DNA of 64,000 bases from assembly GCF_021134715.1 (NCBI RefSeq), contig NC_060027.1, positions 3,596,001 through 3,660,000 on the forward strand, read 5' to 3'. Of this stretch, positions 20,786-32,082 are shown in pieces (positions within the stretch are counted from its first letter, which is position 1; each line of letters starts with the position of its first letter). Origin of the DNA: Daphnia pulex. Its lineage: Eukaryota; Arthropoda; Branchiopoda; Diplostraca; Daphniidae. The position numbers and the translations under genes were made by a program. The notes beneath the pieces are model-generated. The model saw only the letters and a program-made list of their open reading frames with translations, did not search any database and was not told the origin of the DNA.

Positions 20786-21383
20786 GATTTAATACTTACT
20801 TAATACTTATACATGAATTCATTGTTCTTAACAAATGCAGTGGTCCATTTCTGTATCTGTTTATTAATCTTTTCAATTTGTTAATCAGTGGATACAATGA
20901 ATTTTTCTTTCAGTAGCATGTCAATTTAATAACGCAACGAGCAACGTGTACAGTTAATTATCCTATAATGCAGACTGCAGAGTTCTAGTGAATTGTGACT
21001 TGTGACTTGTGAGCTGTAGATGGCCCGTGACAGCGGGCAGAGCTCATAAATTAATTCTAAATATCGTAACAGGATTTCTAAATCTGCAGCGGGCCATAGC
21101 GGCTTTTCCGTTTTTCTCGCCTTTTCGGCCGTATTCGCCCAGGCAGAGCTATAGGCCTAGCTCTGGCCCAGCCGCCCAGGCGCCCAGCCAGCCGGCCCAG
21201 CGCTTATTTAATTTTGTAGAGCAACATCACATAAAAGACGATGGAAACTTCGTCTGCTAACTTTCGTCTCGTTTTGGCCGCGAAATCAAACAAAAGCGAA
21301 TCTTCAACATTTTACAGTGCCATTTCAATAAGCTATTACATTTAAAATATAAAACCTCAATATTGATTTCGTGTGTTTTAAAA

Positions 21384-22693
21384 ATGCCAAGAATAACTAG
21401 AAAGAATTCAATTAAAGAAAGTATCGTAGATGTTAGTTCATCGCCAGAAAAGGATACTAAAAGCAATGCTAGAAATGCAACAATTTCTGCTGTCAAGACC
21501 ACCCATCCTGAATCACAATGTGTGATGATTGTCCCAGGTAACCGAATGTTTTCTATTTAAATATTTATTTAGCTAACTTTTCTCTTGTTTAAAAGATGGC
21601 ATGTTGAATGATAACCAAAGGGGTATAGTGGTTGGAAAACTACGTAATCCAAAAACAGGCACAGGAACTCTGTATGCATTTTCCCACAACAACACAAAAC
21701 TTTACGAAATGAATCAATTTGATGAAAATAAAAGGTAATGAATTTTTAAAATACATTATTTTGCGTACTAAAATTTTCCTTATTTTGTTTTAATGAAGAT
21801 CATGGTTCATTGATAACTCTGTTCAATCAGATGGTTCTTTTTTTCTAACAACCACTATAGATCCATTGTTCGTCATCATACCATATTTACAAAAAGTACA
21901 ATAACAATTTTAATTTGGAAAAACTTTATACCATTCATACCATTTATAACATTGTTTAAAATTGACTTTAGGCCAAACATACAAGCCCTATAGATCAACT
22001 ACTTGTTGATGAAGAGTATACGGATACAGGAAAGTTATCTTTGTGTTCCAAAAAAGAAGATCTTGAAAAAATTGCTGATTGTAAACAATCTGGAACTTTT
22101 CAAGCATGGAAATATAATGAAGGAAAAACCTTTGATTGGCTAGGGAAAAAAGTGTCACGACTTACTCAACATCTAAAAGACAAAAATTTCAATGTAACCC
22201 AATCATCAGCTGTATCATCAAACTATGTAAAAACTGATAGTGCAACGGTTCCAGAAAGTAATTGTCTTGAAAGGTTATATTTTTCACTTAGACCTTTAAT
22301 GATTTCCTCAATTATCAAGGTTTATTTACGCGATACGCATTCGGGCTAATATCTGAATACCTATCCGACGAATTGAGCGCAGCGTTGGAAAAACATTTAG
22401 AACTGCCTGCTGTGCCCAAATTTGCTAATAACGATGACGTTAAAGAGCCACCCGCAAAACGACAAAAGTTCGGTTCTGATATCAAATCCGAGCCAACAGA
22501 GGATTACAGCAAAGACCAGAAACCATTTGTAAAAGTAAGTCAATCAAGATATACAGTACATGTATAATAATTGGATTAAATAAATTATATTCCTTCCTGA
22601 TAGGAAAAAATTCAAGTTTCAGCGAAATCGAAAGCATTAGCCAGTGCGGCGAAAGGATCGAAGAGTATAGCCTCCTTTTTTGGGAAGAAATAG
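21384..22693 (+). CDS. RNASEH2B: ribonuclease H2 subunit B, 326 aa, six exons
   Basis: Exons 21384-21537, 21596-21734, 21799-21895, 21972-22257, 22320-22534 and 22604-22693 sum to 981 nt in phase. RNase H2 removes ribonucleotides misincorporated in DNA and degrades RNA-DNA hybrids. Subunit B forms the triple barrel with subunit C and tethers the complex to PCNA. Family signatures are GTLYAFSHNNTKLYEM, SWFIDNSVQSDGSFFLTTTI then DPLF, KTFDWLGKKV, FTRYAFGLISEYLSDELS, and a basic PPAKRQKF. The C-terminus KSIASFFGKK is the PIP-like box that corresponds to SIDTFF in human. Introns are only 58-76 bp. The donor of exon 4 at 22258 is phase-determined. A nearer-looking GT at 22274 would shift the frame before FTRYAFGL. 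Confidence 0.93.
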
Positions 22694-23099
22694 AGTATGT
22701 GTCCTCGTGTGTCGTGTCCTAATCTTTATCGAACACCTTATTTTTTTCTCGTTTCCTCTTTTTCTTAATACATACTCCCATCTTTCAAATTAGTATTTGC
22801 TTTTCTAAATTTGAAATGGTTTACATTGCCGTAATTTTCTATTATTAGCGGCCGGGTTGCAAGCTTTCCCCTTTCATGCTTCCAGCATGTTTTTTTTTTT
22901 TTAAATTTGAAACAAAGGTCTTCGGGTACCTTGCTAACGCAGGTAGCTGACAATTTGGTTTATTTTTTTCCGTCCGACTCTAGTTTTCCTCGTCCGTGGA
23001 TGCTAAGTGCTGTCACTAGGTGGCTAAAAATTTCAGTGTGTTTAGGGATTCAACTATTCAGCCTGTGTTGGTAGAGGGATGTACTGGAGGGGGGGTCAC

Positions 23100-24690
23100 C
23101 ACAGTTTTGAGACGAGAAACCAAGTGTCGTTCTTTTACTTCCGAGACGCTGACCGAGAAGGTTACTCTAGTCATTATTGCTGGGTACTTTCATTCCTGAA
23201 ATTGTTCTTCATAAAATAAGGTAATTCCTACTCTAATTCTTAATGTTTTCTACGGTCAATTTACGGGTAAATGGCCTTAAATTTATATTAGTCAATTCAA
23301 TGTGGCCATGTGTGTTGTACACTTTGTTTAAAATGTCGTCTCTTGCTGAGTGTTGCACTCTTCGTCATGTCAAAGTACTTTAGAACAGTACAAGTAATAA
23401 TGTAGAGTAACATAATGATTCTATGACTTTGTTTCCACATTAAAATTCTGTGAGGTTTCTGATAGAAAATTGAGCTGTTTTATTACCAATTATCAAACAT
23501 TAGTTAACTAAAGTTACATGTCATTTGCGAATATTTTCTGTGATTTGTTATGTGAATTTTGTAAATTTGAGAGATGCCCTTGAATTGAGCTTGCGAAGAC
23601 ATGAACTTTCATTAATAATGATTTGAAAAGTGTCAATAACTAATCTAATTTTTTTTGTGACAGGTTGGTGGAGATTGTTCTCAATGTGGAATGCCAAATC
23701 AACAAGATGAGATAAGATCCCAAGCTTCTGATGATTCCTCTACCATGTTGTGAGATGAAAATGTGCACACTAGGCAAGCTGAAATGGTAACATCTACTTG
23801 TAATAAGACAACTTCCGTGGGTTAGCATCTTGTTAAATTATAGTCTATTTGTGTTCTTTGTTTAGAATTTACTCGAGTTGGGCCTAAAATTCATGATTTA
23901 GAAGCAATTTGACAACTACCAACTGTTTCAAATAAGCATTTGTGAAAAGTTTTGATCACCTTGGGAAGAGTTACAATTTGGTTTATTTGAGAATTTTTAT
24001 TAAACAGCTCAAATTATCTATTTTATAATTTTGATATTTTATTGGTTTATTAATGTACTTTTGGCTTTTGCTTTGCAGGTTTCATTGGTTAGAGAAAGTT
24101 TGAGCTGTTCATGGTGTTTGGTGTGGCAGTCATTTTCTGATTGAGAGGTGCACTGAAATGGATCTTCTACAGACTTGCAGTTCAACATCATACTTCAATT
24201 TACCATGTTGGTGTCCATGCAGAGTTGAGCTGTTGTGCAAAATAATAGGTGTTGCCTGATGGCTTTCTGGCAATTTGTTGGTGTATTCTTCTGCTACCTG
24301 TATCAATGTTGAGGTAATGCTGGATGAAAAGTTTTATTCAATTAATAACTAATTTTCTATTCTCGTTTCAGTTCAATCGATCGGCGCCGTTCCGGACTTG
24401 ATCCATTGGTGAAGCTAAGAAGAGGTTGCTGAACTTAATGTGGTGCTGAACTTCAAGAGATTGATAAATTATTCAGTCTTAGAGATTTTTCAAATTCACA
24501 TCTGTTCTCTCTTTCCCCAAGTAAACAAAATTTCCTCTTAGGTAGTTGTGTGGATGGGTAATTGCAATAAGATTTTATATTTTCTATGAGAAAGTTCAGT
24601 TAAACTTAAAACCATAAACTCTTGTGTACTGATTAACTTACATCTACCATAACAAACCTGAAATAATACCACCTTGTTATAAAATAAATT
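23100..24690 (+). ncRNA. candidate spliced noncoding transcript or spliced 3' UTR downstream of RNASEH2B
   Basis: Several strong splice-like junctions occur in order without long reading frames. They are a donor AATAAG|GTAATT at 23220, acceptor TTTTGTGACAG at 23663, donor AAATG|GTAACA at 23786, acceptor CTTTGCAG at 24078, donor GTTGAG|GTAATG at 24313, acceptor TCTCGTTTCAG at 24371, and AATAAA at 24683. The predicted exons have stops in all frames. No good polyadenylation signal is evident between the RNASEH2B stop and 23100, so this could also be a long spliced 3' UTR. The call rests on pattern only. Confidence 0.3.
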
Positions 24691-25268
24691 ATTGAAATCA
24701 TAACTACTGACTACTGCATTTTTTTTTAATCATGATACTATTAAACAAATATTATTTTACAATTGCAATAATATCCAGCCCAAATTTTTATTAATTTTTA
24801 AAATTTGCTAAAAACAACCACCATTTATTTTTACTAAGTCTTTTTCGCAAAAAATTGGCGATGTTCATTGCTCCCACGTTTTTTTTGTTTATAAAATTAA
24901 AAACAATTTTTCTTATTATTTTACAATTTTTATTTTTTTAACATATCCACATATATATTTTATGGCCCCCAGGGAGGGGGGGGCCTGTGACTTTCCCAAC
25001 CGCGATAATAACATGTGCCGTTATTATTTTGTTGGTGCGGAAAGCCGGAATTTAATCTAGCAGTTGTCGACTGTATCAAAACTGACATAGAATCAGTTTG
25101 CCACAGTCGTATACTGCCCAAGTAAAAAGGAAAAAAAAAACAACATATGAAACCAATTCAAGTCAGCAACTCACTGGCAGAGCAAAACCACAAATAAAAG
25201 GGGATAAAAATATTTCAAATCAGCACCAAGGATACCACTTGCAAAGCAAAAAACACAAATGAAAGCAG
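24691..25268. other. intergenic, includes imprecise ~60-bp tandem units
   Basis: AT-rich sequence up to about 24960, then a G-rich spot (CCCCCAGGGAGGGGGGGGCC). At about 25150-25300 there are two to three imprecise repeats built on GCAAAGCA/CAGAGCAAAA plus ACACAAATGAAAG/CCACAAATAAAAG, in the 3' flank of the small secreted candidate. No gene is recognised. Confidence 0.4.
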
Positions 25269-25746
25269 TTAAAATTTTGAAGTCTGCAATTTGGACAAAT
25301 TCTGGCTCAGCTGCTTCGGAATAACTCCAGCACAGCTACTTCTGGATAACACTGGCACCACATCCTGCATACAACGGTTGAACTTTTCTTCATCACACCT
25401 TTCACCATCTGGCTGCAGCGTGCAGCGTGGTTGATGGACCTATTGAAGAAAATAAAAAAATTACCATCAGGAAACACAAGTTAACTGGACTCTTACGACA
25501 AAAGATAAGGAGTAAGACAAAACAGAATAGCTTTGATTTCTGCAATTTTAACGAAAGAAGTAATAGTTGGAAAGGTATTCAAATTTCTACAGTAGCAAAG
25601 CCAATTGATCTCTAGTGTCATATTAACCAAATAGTTTTAGGAAATCTGAAGAAAATAATTACTTTTGCTGTTGCATGGGATGAGACGTACGACTGGGTAC
25701 AGGCAGCGAGACACACGAGGCACGACATTTCGGCAAGTGTAGACAT
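25269..25746 (-). CDS. candidate small cysteine-containing secreted protein, 84 aa, two exons
   Basis: On the minus strand exon 1 is 25746-25663 and exon 2 is 25439-25269 (TAA), phase 0, with GTAATT...TTCAATAG intron borders. The first coding exon has an upstream acceptor (TTTTCAG at about 25784), so an untranslated leader exon is implied. The protein starts MSTLAEMSCLVCLAACTQSY, a short and weak signal peptide. It continues with PRCTLQPDGERCDEEKFNRC and ends with CAGVIPKQLSQNLSKLQ. The paired cysteines around an acidic loop suggest a secreted disulphide-bonded domain. No family is assigned. Evidence is splice phase plus reading frame only. Confidence 0.45.
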
Positions 25747-26963
25747 TTTCAATTCAGGTGGCAAAGTGGTAAGATCAATCACCTGAAAATTGACACATCG
25801 AAATTTTACATTCCATTAACCTAATTAATTGACAAGAAATACCTTTTCATTTTGGGAAACGTCACGACCGGCATCTCACTTCTGCTGCGTCAAGGAACAA
25901 AATGGCCGAATTTAGGCCTCGAAGACACTCGCGCCACCTGGTGGACATCAATTGGATTGCTTGCTTGCTGACAGCACGCAGCAGCTAAACTTGAATTCTT
26001 CACGCCTTTCACTAACTGGCACGAAATGAATCAAGTGAGGATGAATACCAGATTACTCAAACAGCTTTCCCTATGAGACAACACACAAATTATTAACTTG
26101 GCTATTTCCGAACATTTTCCGTAACTTTTTCAACATAAAAATCTATAATAGGAACAAAAAGTATGGGGGGTTTAAGACTACAAATACAACTTACAATTTT
26201 CTGAAGAAAAGAATCATTTTCCTGCCTGTGGCCGTAAGGCAGCAGCAATGTGTTGTCTGTGTTTGAGTTAGGGTTCCAACTAACTTTGGCAAAGGAAATA
26301 TTTCAATTAATATTCACATTCATGCAATAAGGTAAAGTTAGTTGTTACCTACTACTTGAATAGAACATTCAGAAAAATACAAATCTGGTCATGTGCCCTG
26401 TGTCTTTTCACGGGACTTCTCCCAAGTCCCAAGTTGCTGCAATTAACCTGAAGATTACCCATGGCCTGTATTATGTGAAATAATAGATAGCATGAAATAA
26501 AAGTAACAAATTTCTCAAGGAAGAATAATACTTGTCTGTCAATGCATTATTTGTAGAAAACATGAAAAAACAACATGTGTTGTCCACGCTGGGGTTAGTG
26601 ATCTACCAAGTACCAACATTATTAGAAACTCCAGATTACCAATAGAATATGAACTAAAACTAGGTTTTTACCTGCATCAACAGGATAAAGCATTCAGCAG
26701 AACGGCGATTTTAATCAAAGAATTGATGGTAGGCTACTCCACCATCACATGATAAACAAGAAGTCAAGAACACCTATGTCATCTATTGGACACCTCCGAC
26801 ACTTCAAGTCCCAAAACGCAATTTAGTTTTTGTGAGACACACCATGGAGTTTTTTAATTCTAGTGATATTTTAAAAATAACATTACTGCTTTGCATTAAA
26901 AATATTTCATATATAGGGTACCAAAAATGTTTTACCGCCACTAGTGTGATCGCTGATCGGTAT
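25747..26963. other. no gene recognised
   Basis: The region probably contains the promoter or leader exon of the small minus-strand gene (a GT donor after AAAATGAAAAG near 25842). Beyond that it is AT-rich, with no open exon that I can support on either strand. Confidence 0.35.
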
Positions 26964-27280
26964 GACGACAGTAGACCTCCAACGACAATAGAACCCCAAT
27001 ATTTGAAATGATTTTTAAAAATTTCTCTGTATGCGACAATAGAACTCCAACGACAGTAGAACTCCAAAGATATAAGATCTCCTTTTTTAAATATTATTAA
27101 AAATACCCGACAATAGAACTCCAGCGCGACAGTAGAACTCCACTACGCGACAATAGAACTCCAATAAATTCTTTAATTATTTTCATGTTCCACTATAGAA
27201 CTCCATTGAATTTAAAATATTTTAAATGTGGGGTTCTATCGTCGGTGGAGTTCTACTGTCTTTGGAGTCCTACTATCAGC
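26964..27280. repeat. cluster of a 16-bp motif CGACARTAGAACTCCA in both orientations
   Basis: At least seven plus-strand copies (near 26964, 26983, 27037, 27053, 27109, 27126, 27145) and a diverged one near 27190 carry GACA(A/G)TAGAACTCCA. They are followed by minus-strand copies near 27230-27280 (GGGTTCTATCGTCG, GGAGTTCTACTGTC, GGAGTCCTACTATC). Copies are adjacent or separated by unrelated AT-rich DNA, so this is not a simple tandem array. The left and right ends are in opposite orientation, giving overall dyad symmetry. Confidence 0.85.
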
Positions 27281-27400
27281 AACCCGTGTGATCTGTCATG
27301 TAACTTAAGCAATTCAGTTCTATAGATACCGATATAACTTGAATAGTGCACTTTTATTTTGCCTAAACCTATAGCTTGAAATCTTGAGAATAGTACAGAG

Positions 27401-27782
27401 AACAAAGCTCACTTGTTAGTTTTATGCAAATTTTCCGGAAGTATACCGGAAGTAAGCGATAGCGCATTAACCATTGAGCTGCCGACAAAATAAACCAAAA
27501 ATTCGTGATCTCCGTGAAATTTGGGTTCGATTAAGTGTAATTTAAACGAAATCCAAAATTTGGTCAAAATCGCGATTTTTCTGAAATTCAGGATAATTCT
27601 CGAAACCGGAAGTACACGTACGTAGAAAAAAAAACTGTTACTTTACCACAAATTTGACGAGGATCACGAATATGTGGTTCTTCTGTGCGTCAGATGAATA
27701 TTGACTAACTACTGACAGAAATGAGAAAACCGGAAGTATAAAAAAACTCACATTATTAAAAATCTAACAAGTGAGCTTTGTT
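27401..27782. mobile_element. MITE-like element with ~20-bp terminal inverted repeats
   Basis: The left end AACAAAGCTCACTTGTTAG (27401) is mirrored at the right end as CTAACAAGTGAGCTTTGTT (ending 27782). Internally CCGGAAGTA recurs four times and AAATTTGG/CCAAAATTTGG strings add symmetry. There is no coding capacity. A clear target-site duplication is not visible, so the superfamily is not assigned. Confidence 0.8.
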
Positions 27783-29825
27783 TTTGTAACAGAAACTGAC
27801 AGCCATCACCCAAAATTACCTAATAGTAGCAGAGAGAAATTTCTTCAGACATGTGCAAAGTAAACGTAATAAAACTGAGTGGAAAATGATCAAAAGCTAT
27901 GCCGTCTAGCGTCAGAAAAAAGAAACGTTTAATTATTAAAAATATTGTAACGCAATTATGCTCATAATATAACACCAGTTAATTGGCATTAATTTAATAG
28001 TAGAACAATAGAACATACGCTCACCCATTTCTCGAACAACTCTTGTAAAACTCTCAAGAAAGACAAGGACATTCTGTCCCGTCCATCTCAATCGACACTT
28101 TTCGTTCTCAAGAAATCTAAATAATCACTAGAGCGTTTCAAGAGTAAACACAGCAACTAACTGTCTCGCTTTTACACAGATGTAACACACCCTTTTTTTT
28201 TCTCAATGGCCCTTATGGGCCACGAGCATTCCGGGAATAGTTGGATGTTGCGTGAGGCCGGCCAACAGCACGCCAGAAAGATGAAACCTTGAAAAAGAAA
28301 GAATGAGCACAAACTCTCAACGCATAAATCGTGGGAAGGTTACGTATGTATCCAACTGCTGTCCTCTTCTCCGGTTGTTGAATCCTCGCCAACAGAGCAT
28401 GAAACGAAGCTGTCAGGCGCGATACATACTTCTTTTCAATTGATCCTCATCAGTCTGTCTTCACACAAAAAATACACGCCCATCATCCAATTTTTCACTT
28501 CTGATCTGGAACAACTATAAAATTAATGAAATGGTTTATTATTGCTTTAAAATAACGACGGTTTATTGCAAAATTAAAATTTATTGGCAATCGTGTTTGC
28601 CTTATGGGTTGATTCATTCACGGGGACAGAGCATGGAAGAAAAAAAGGATCAATGCACATAAATTTGTGCTAGACTTCCAGAAACTCTTTGTTGTGTATC
28701 CCCACCGACGCCCTGCATTGGATAATCGCTCTATAGCCTAAGTGGGTCGAATGATTATATGCAAAAGAGAATGACTGAATGGCATGCCACCTCCGCGTGA
28801 CAAACTGTGTGTGTGCAGTCATAAATTCGCTTTTAACCCAAGAGGATTCGTGCCAAGTGTTGCGCATTCTTTACCAGCGAAAAATTAAAAAAAGAAGGAC
28901 CATGGCAACCGAAAATTTCAAACAGACGGCAGCAATTGGAACCTAAAAAGTAATACTGGAGTGATTTCATTCGTATCAGTGTGTATCGTATATGTATGTT
29001 TATTCGTAAATATACACCAATAATAAAACAGTGAAAGAATCCGAGAAAGAATCGGCATATTTTTGACATCATAATTAAAGAGCGAGGGACATACTCGAAT
29101 GAGAAAAATTTCGGGAATAACAACGCGAACAACGAAACGGAAACTAGACGCATGACGTGAGTGTAACACAGACGCATAATAGGACATGTGGATATATAGA
29201 GGAGAACTTTAATATAGTTATATTATAACGACGGGTGGGCGCTGCTGGACGTAGCAACCGCGCGCCATTTGCTCTGAATATTACAACACAAATTCTGTAC
29301 AAGATATGTTTACACGTACACCTTTGGTGGGCTCTTTTGTCTGTTCTCAAAATCCCAAACAATCCATCTCTCTTTCACTCTCTGTCTCCTCCACCACCAG
29401 CACGTCCTCCACCTCTACTATATTTAGCCAATGATTGTGTTACACTACAGGAAAAAACAGAAAAGAAAGTTTTGTGGAAGGACCATCAGCAAAAGGAGGG
29501 ACTGGGATGTAATTTGTTTATGTTGAGAGTGGGGAGGTTGGCCGATAGACGATCAGACTGGCTGCTGCATTGTACGTGTGCTCGCAAGAGTTCCTCCTAT
29601 ATTTATACACAATAACGGAACGCCGAGCGTATCTATAGAGAGAGGAGCTCGACAAAACAAATGGCAGAGTAGAAAGAAAGAAAGAAAAGTGTATAGGAAA
29701 AAAAACACGAGATAACAAACTCGCTCTAAGATTTATAGCCATTAGATTGTGTACCCTCTTTGTAAATCTGTCTGTGTGTTAAACATGATGTTCTCTAAAC
29801 ACACACAACAGCGCAACAACGTTTT
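27783..29825. other. gene-poor 3' flank of the GPCR gene
   Basis: There is no supportable exon on either strand. Several unrelated frames of 60-126 codons overlap each other and have no family features. AATAAA-type signals on the minus strand near 29700-29800 could end the GPCR transcript. Confidence 0.4.
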
Positions 29826-32082
29826 TCAGACAATAGATGCAGAAATACAAGCGGTCGGCTGAGGATTATTGGACGTCTTGGTCGATTTGACCGAGGTCGG
29901 CTCCTGGCCGGACAGGCATCGGCTCCTGCAGACGTCCATGATGAATAATGAGAGTATGAAATTGGTCGTCTCCTTGACGGCGTTGGCCAGCTGGCGGCTG
30001 TAGCGCGGGTAGATGAAGACCTGAATCCAGTGGTGGGTGACGACCAGGTGGAACACAAAATCGCCGATGAGCCGGAGTCGCAGTGGCACCGTGTGAAAGG
30101 CGGCGCCCTTCTCGACTTTGTGCGGATTGGTGGACAGGGCCCAGACGAAGAAGACGTGACCGGGCAGCCAGCAAAGAGCGAAAATGACGACCACCAGAAT
30201 CATGGCGTGCATGGCCCGCAGTTTGGCCCGGTGAATGCTGCACGAGCCGCGGTTGGCCTTTTCGCTTTGTTGGGCGTTGCGCAATAGTCGCGTGACCAGC
30301 ACCGTGTAGATGACGCTGATGATGCAGAGCGGAATTATGAAGATGGCCACCAAAGAAACGAGATTGACTTTTCTGACCAGGGCCAGGTTCTCCGGGTCGA
30401 CGGTGAAGCAGAAATCAAAGTCGGAGCACTGCGTCTGATTGGCACTGACACACGAATTGGTTCCCGATCCTTCGTACTGGATGGGCACGTCGTCCACTTC
30501 CTGGATGGAGATGAGAATGCAAGCGTAGGTCAACGACACGGCCCAGCCGGCCAGAATGACCAGCTTGCAAGTCATGTTGGCCGGACCGCGTCGCTGGCGG
30601 GCGTTGGTCGACAACAAGGTCCGCCACCTTTCCACTGCCATGGCCAGCATGCAGGAAATACCTTTGGAATTGACGAGCGAGCCAATACATATAACTAAAT
30701 GCCATAACCACTCGTCGTCATATCACACACACATTAAGAAAAGGTGAGAAAATATCTATAGGGGTTGTTCTTACTGTTACACGCCGTAGCGAAGAATATG
30801 GACGTCTTCACGTTTTGAACGGAACATATGGGGAGACTCAATCCCGACACTGTGTAAGGCCTTCGAACAAAAAATGTAATCAAGTTATAAATTTTTTTGT
30901 TTTTTTTTCATTTTGGCTATACAGATAAAATGGCGCAATAGTTTTAATAAGACACAGAGAAGCCGAAACAATCAATCAGTATTATTTGCGGCGTTGTTGT
31001 ATGAGAAGGAGAACTGTCAGTTTGGTTCGTCTAGCCAGTCGCTCAAGACAAATGACTCAGAATAACGGAAGCCAATCGCGTAACTTACAATGCGGCGCCC
31101 TGTTAGATTTTTTAAAAAATAAGCTCCTTTCCAAAAGAATCTGAAACTAAAGCCGAAAATATCTTTCCATCTTTATAGAGAGAACAATATTCCAACCAGA
31201 ATAGACTTTTTCGATTCATTGTCGAGCGATGGAACGGATTAAGACGCTACCAATCCGGTGGTTAGATGGTTATCTATAGAATATAGTACATTAATCATCT
31301 TAATGGCTACATCTCCCCAAAAGAAAAAAAGTAGCGTCTATTTGTCTGCCTATCTATCATTGTATTTGTATCTATCTATCATATATCATGCGAAAGGACC
31401 GGAACTATCGATCACGACAAGTCTACTGTTGGCATTTCGCTCGTCCACTGCTGCCTATGTGTGCAGTATATATCTCGCAGAAAAAGAAAATGGGTCCACA
31501 CAGATCAGATTGTGGATCTCTTTTGTGTGATGCTGGAGGAATTGCTATGGGGAGGACTCGGTCGTCAGCCGAAACAAAAAGATTTGGAATAAAAAGAAAG
31601 AAAAATAAGCAAAAGCAAAGCAAAATAAGATCAATCCATTATCGCGGAATACAAGGGCACTGTCAGCACTCTGTGCCCAGCACTTGGGACGCATAGCTCG
31701 ACCCTTTTTTTCCCCAAGTTCGGACACGACAGCTTCCGCTATTTGTTATTTATACGCGGCCGATGCAACGGAAACTTAAGTCAAGAGTATTATTATTGTT
31801 CGATCGCATGCACATCTATACTAAGTGGAATGAATTCGATCAATCGTTATTGGGTTTTGGTTTTTTTCCCGCTTACCCGACGTAGTTGCCGAAACCGAGT
31901 GGAACGATAATTCCGGTGATGAGTCCGGAGAAGCACATGGAACAGATGTAACAGTTCATAGCGTTGAGCAAAGCTCGGTGCCGGACAAACGTCACGACTA
32001 GTAATCCGTTGCCCAGAACGATGGCGGCCGCTTCGACCAAAGTGAACGAGAAAAGCGCCGTGTCGTAAACGTTCATATCCAT
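29826..32082 (-). CDS. orphan rhodopsin-like (class A) G-protein-coupled receptor, 375 aa
   Basis: Exons 32082-31877, 30860-30775 and 30661-29826 sum to 1128 nt in phase (375 aa plus stop). The N-terminus is very short. TM1 has the conserved GN (VLGNGLLVV), TM2 runs NCYICSMCFSGLITGIIVPL, and the TM3 end reads SISCMLAMAVERW. TM4 has GWAV, TM5 IFIIPLCIISVIYTVLVTRL, TM6 the CWLP motif (FALCWLPGHVFF) and TM7 HWIQVFIYPRY. The second loop carries cysteines (NSC, TQC, DFCF), with an N-glycosylation site NQT. Two hallmark motifs are altered: DRY is ERW, and NPxxY is QVFIY. The overall build resembles small-peptide or amine receptors, but I cannot assign a ligand. The tail is Ser/Thr-rich. Confidence 0.88.

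Noticed and set aside
23712-23785. Possible C/D snoRNA (TGATGA ... CTGA, about 65 bp)
   Set aside because: Weak C'/D' boxes, no closing stem, and it would lie in a predicted exon rather than an intron.
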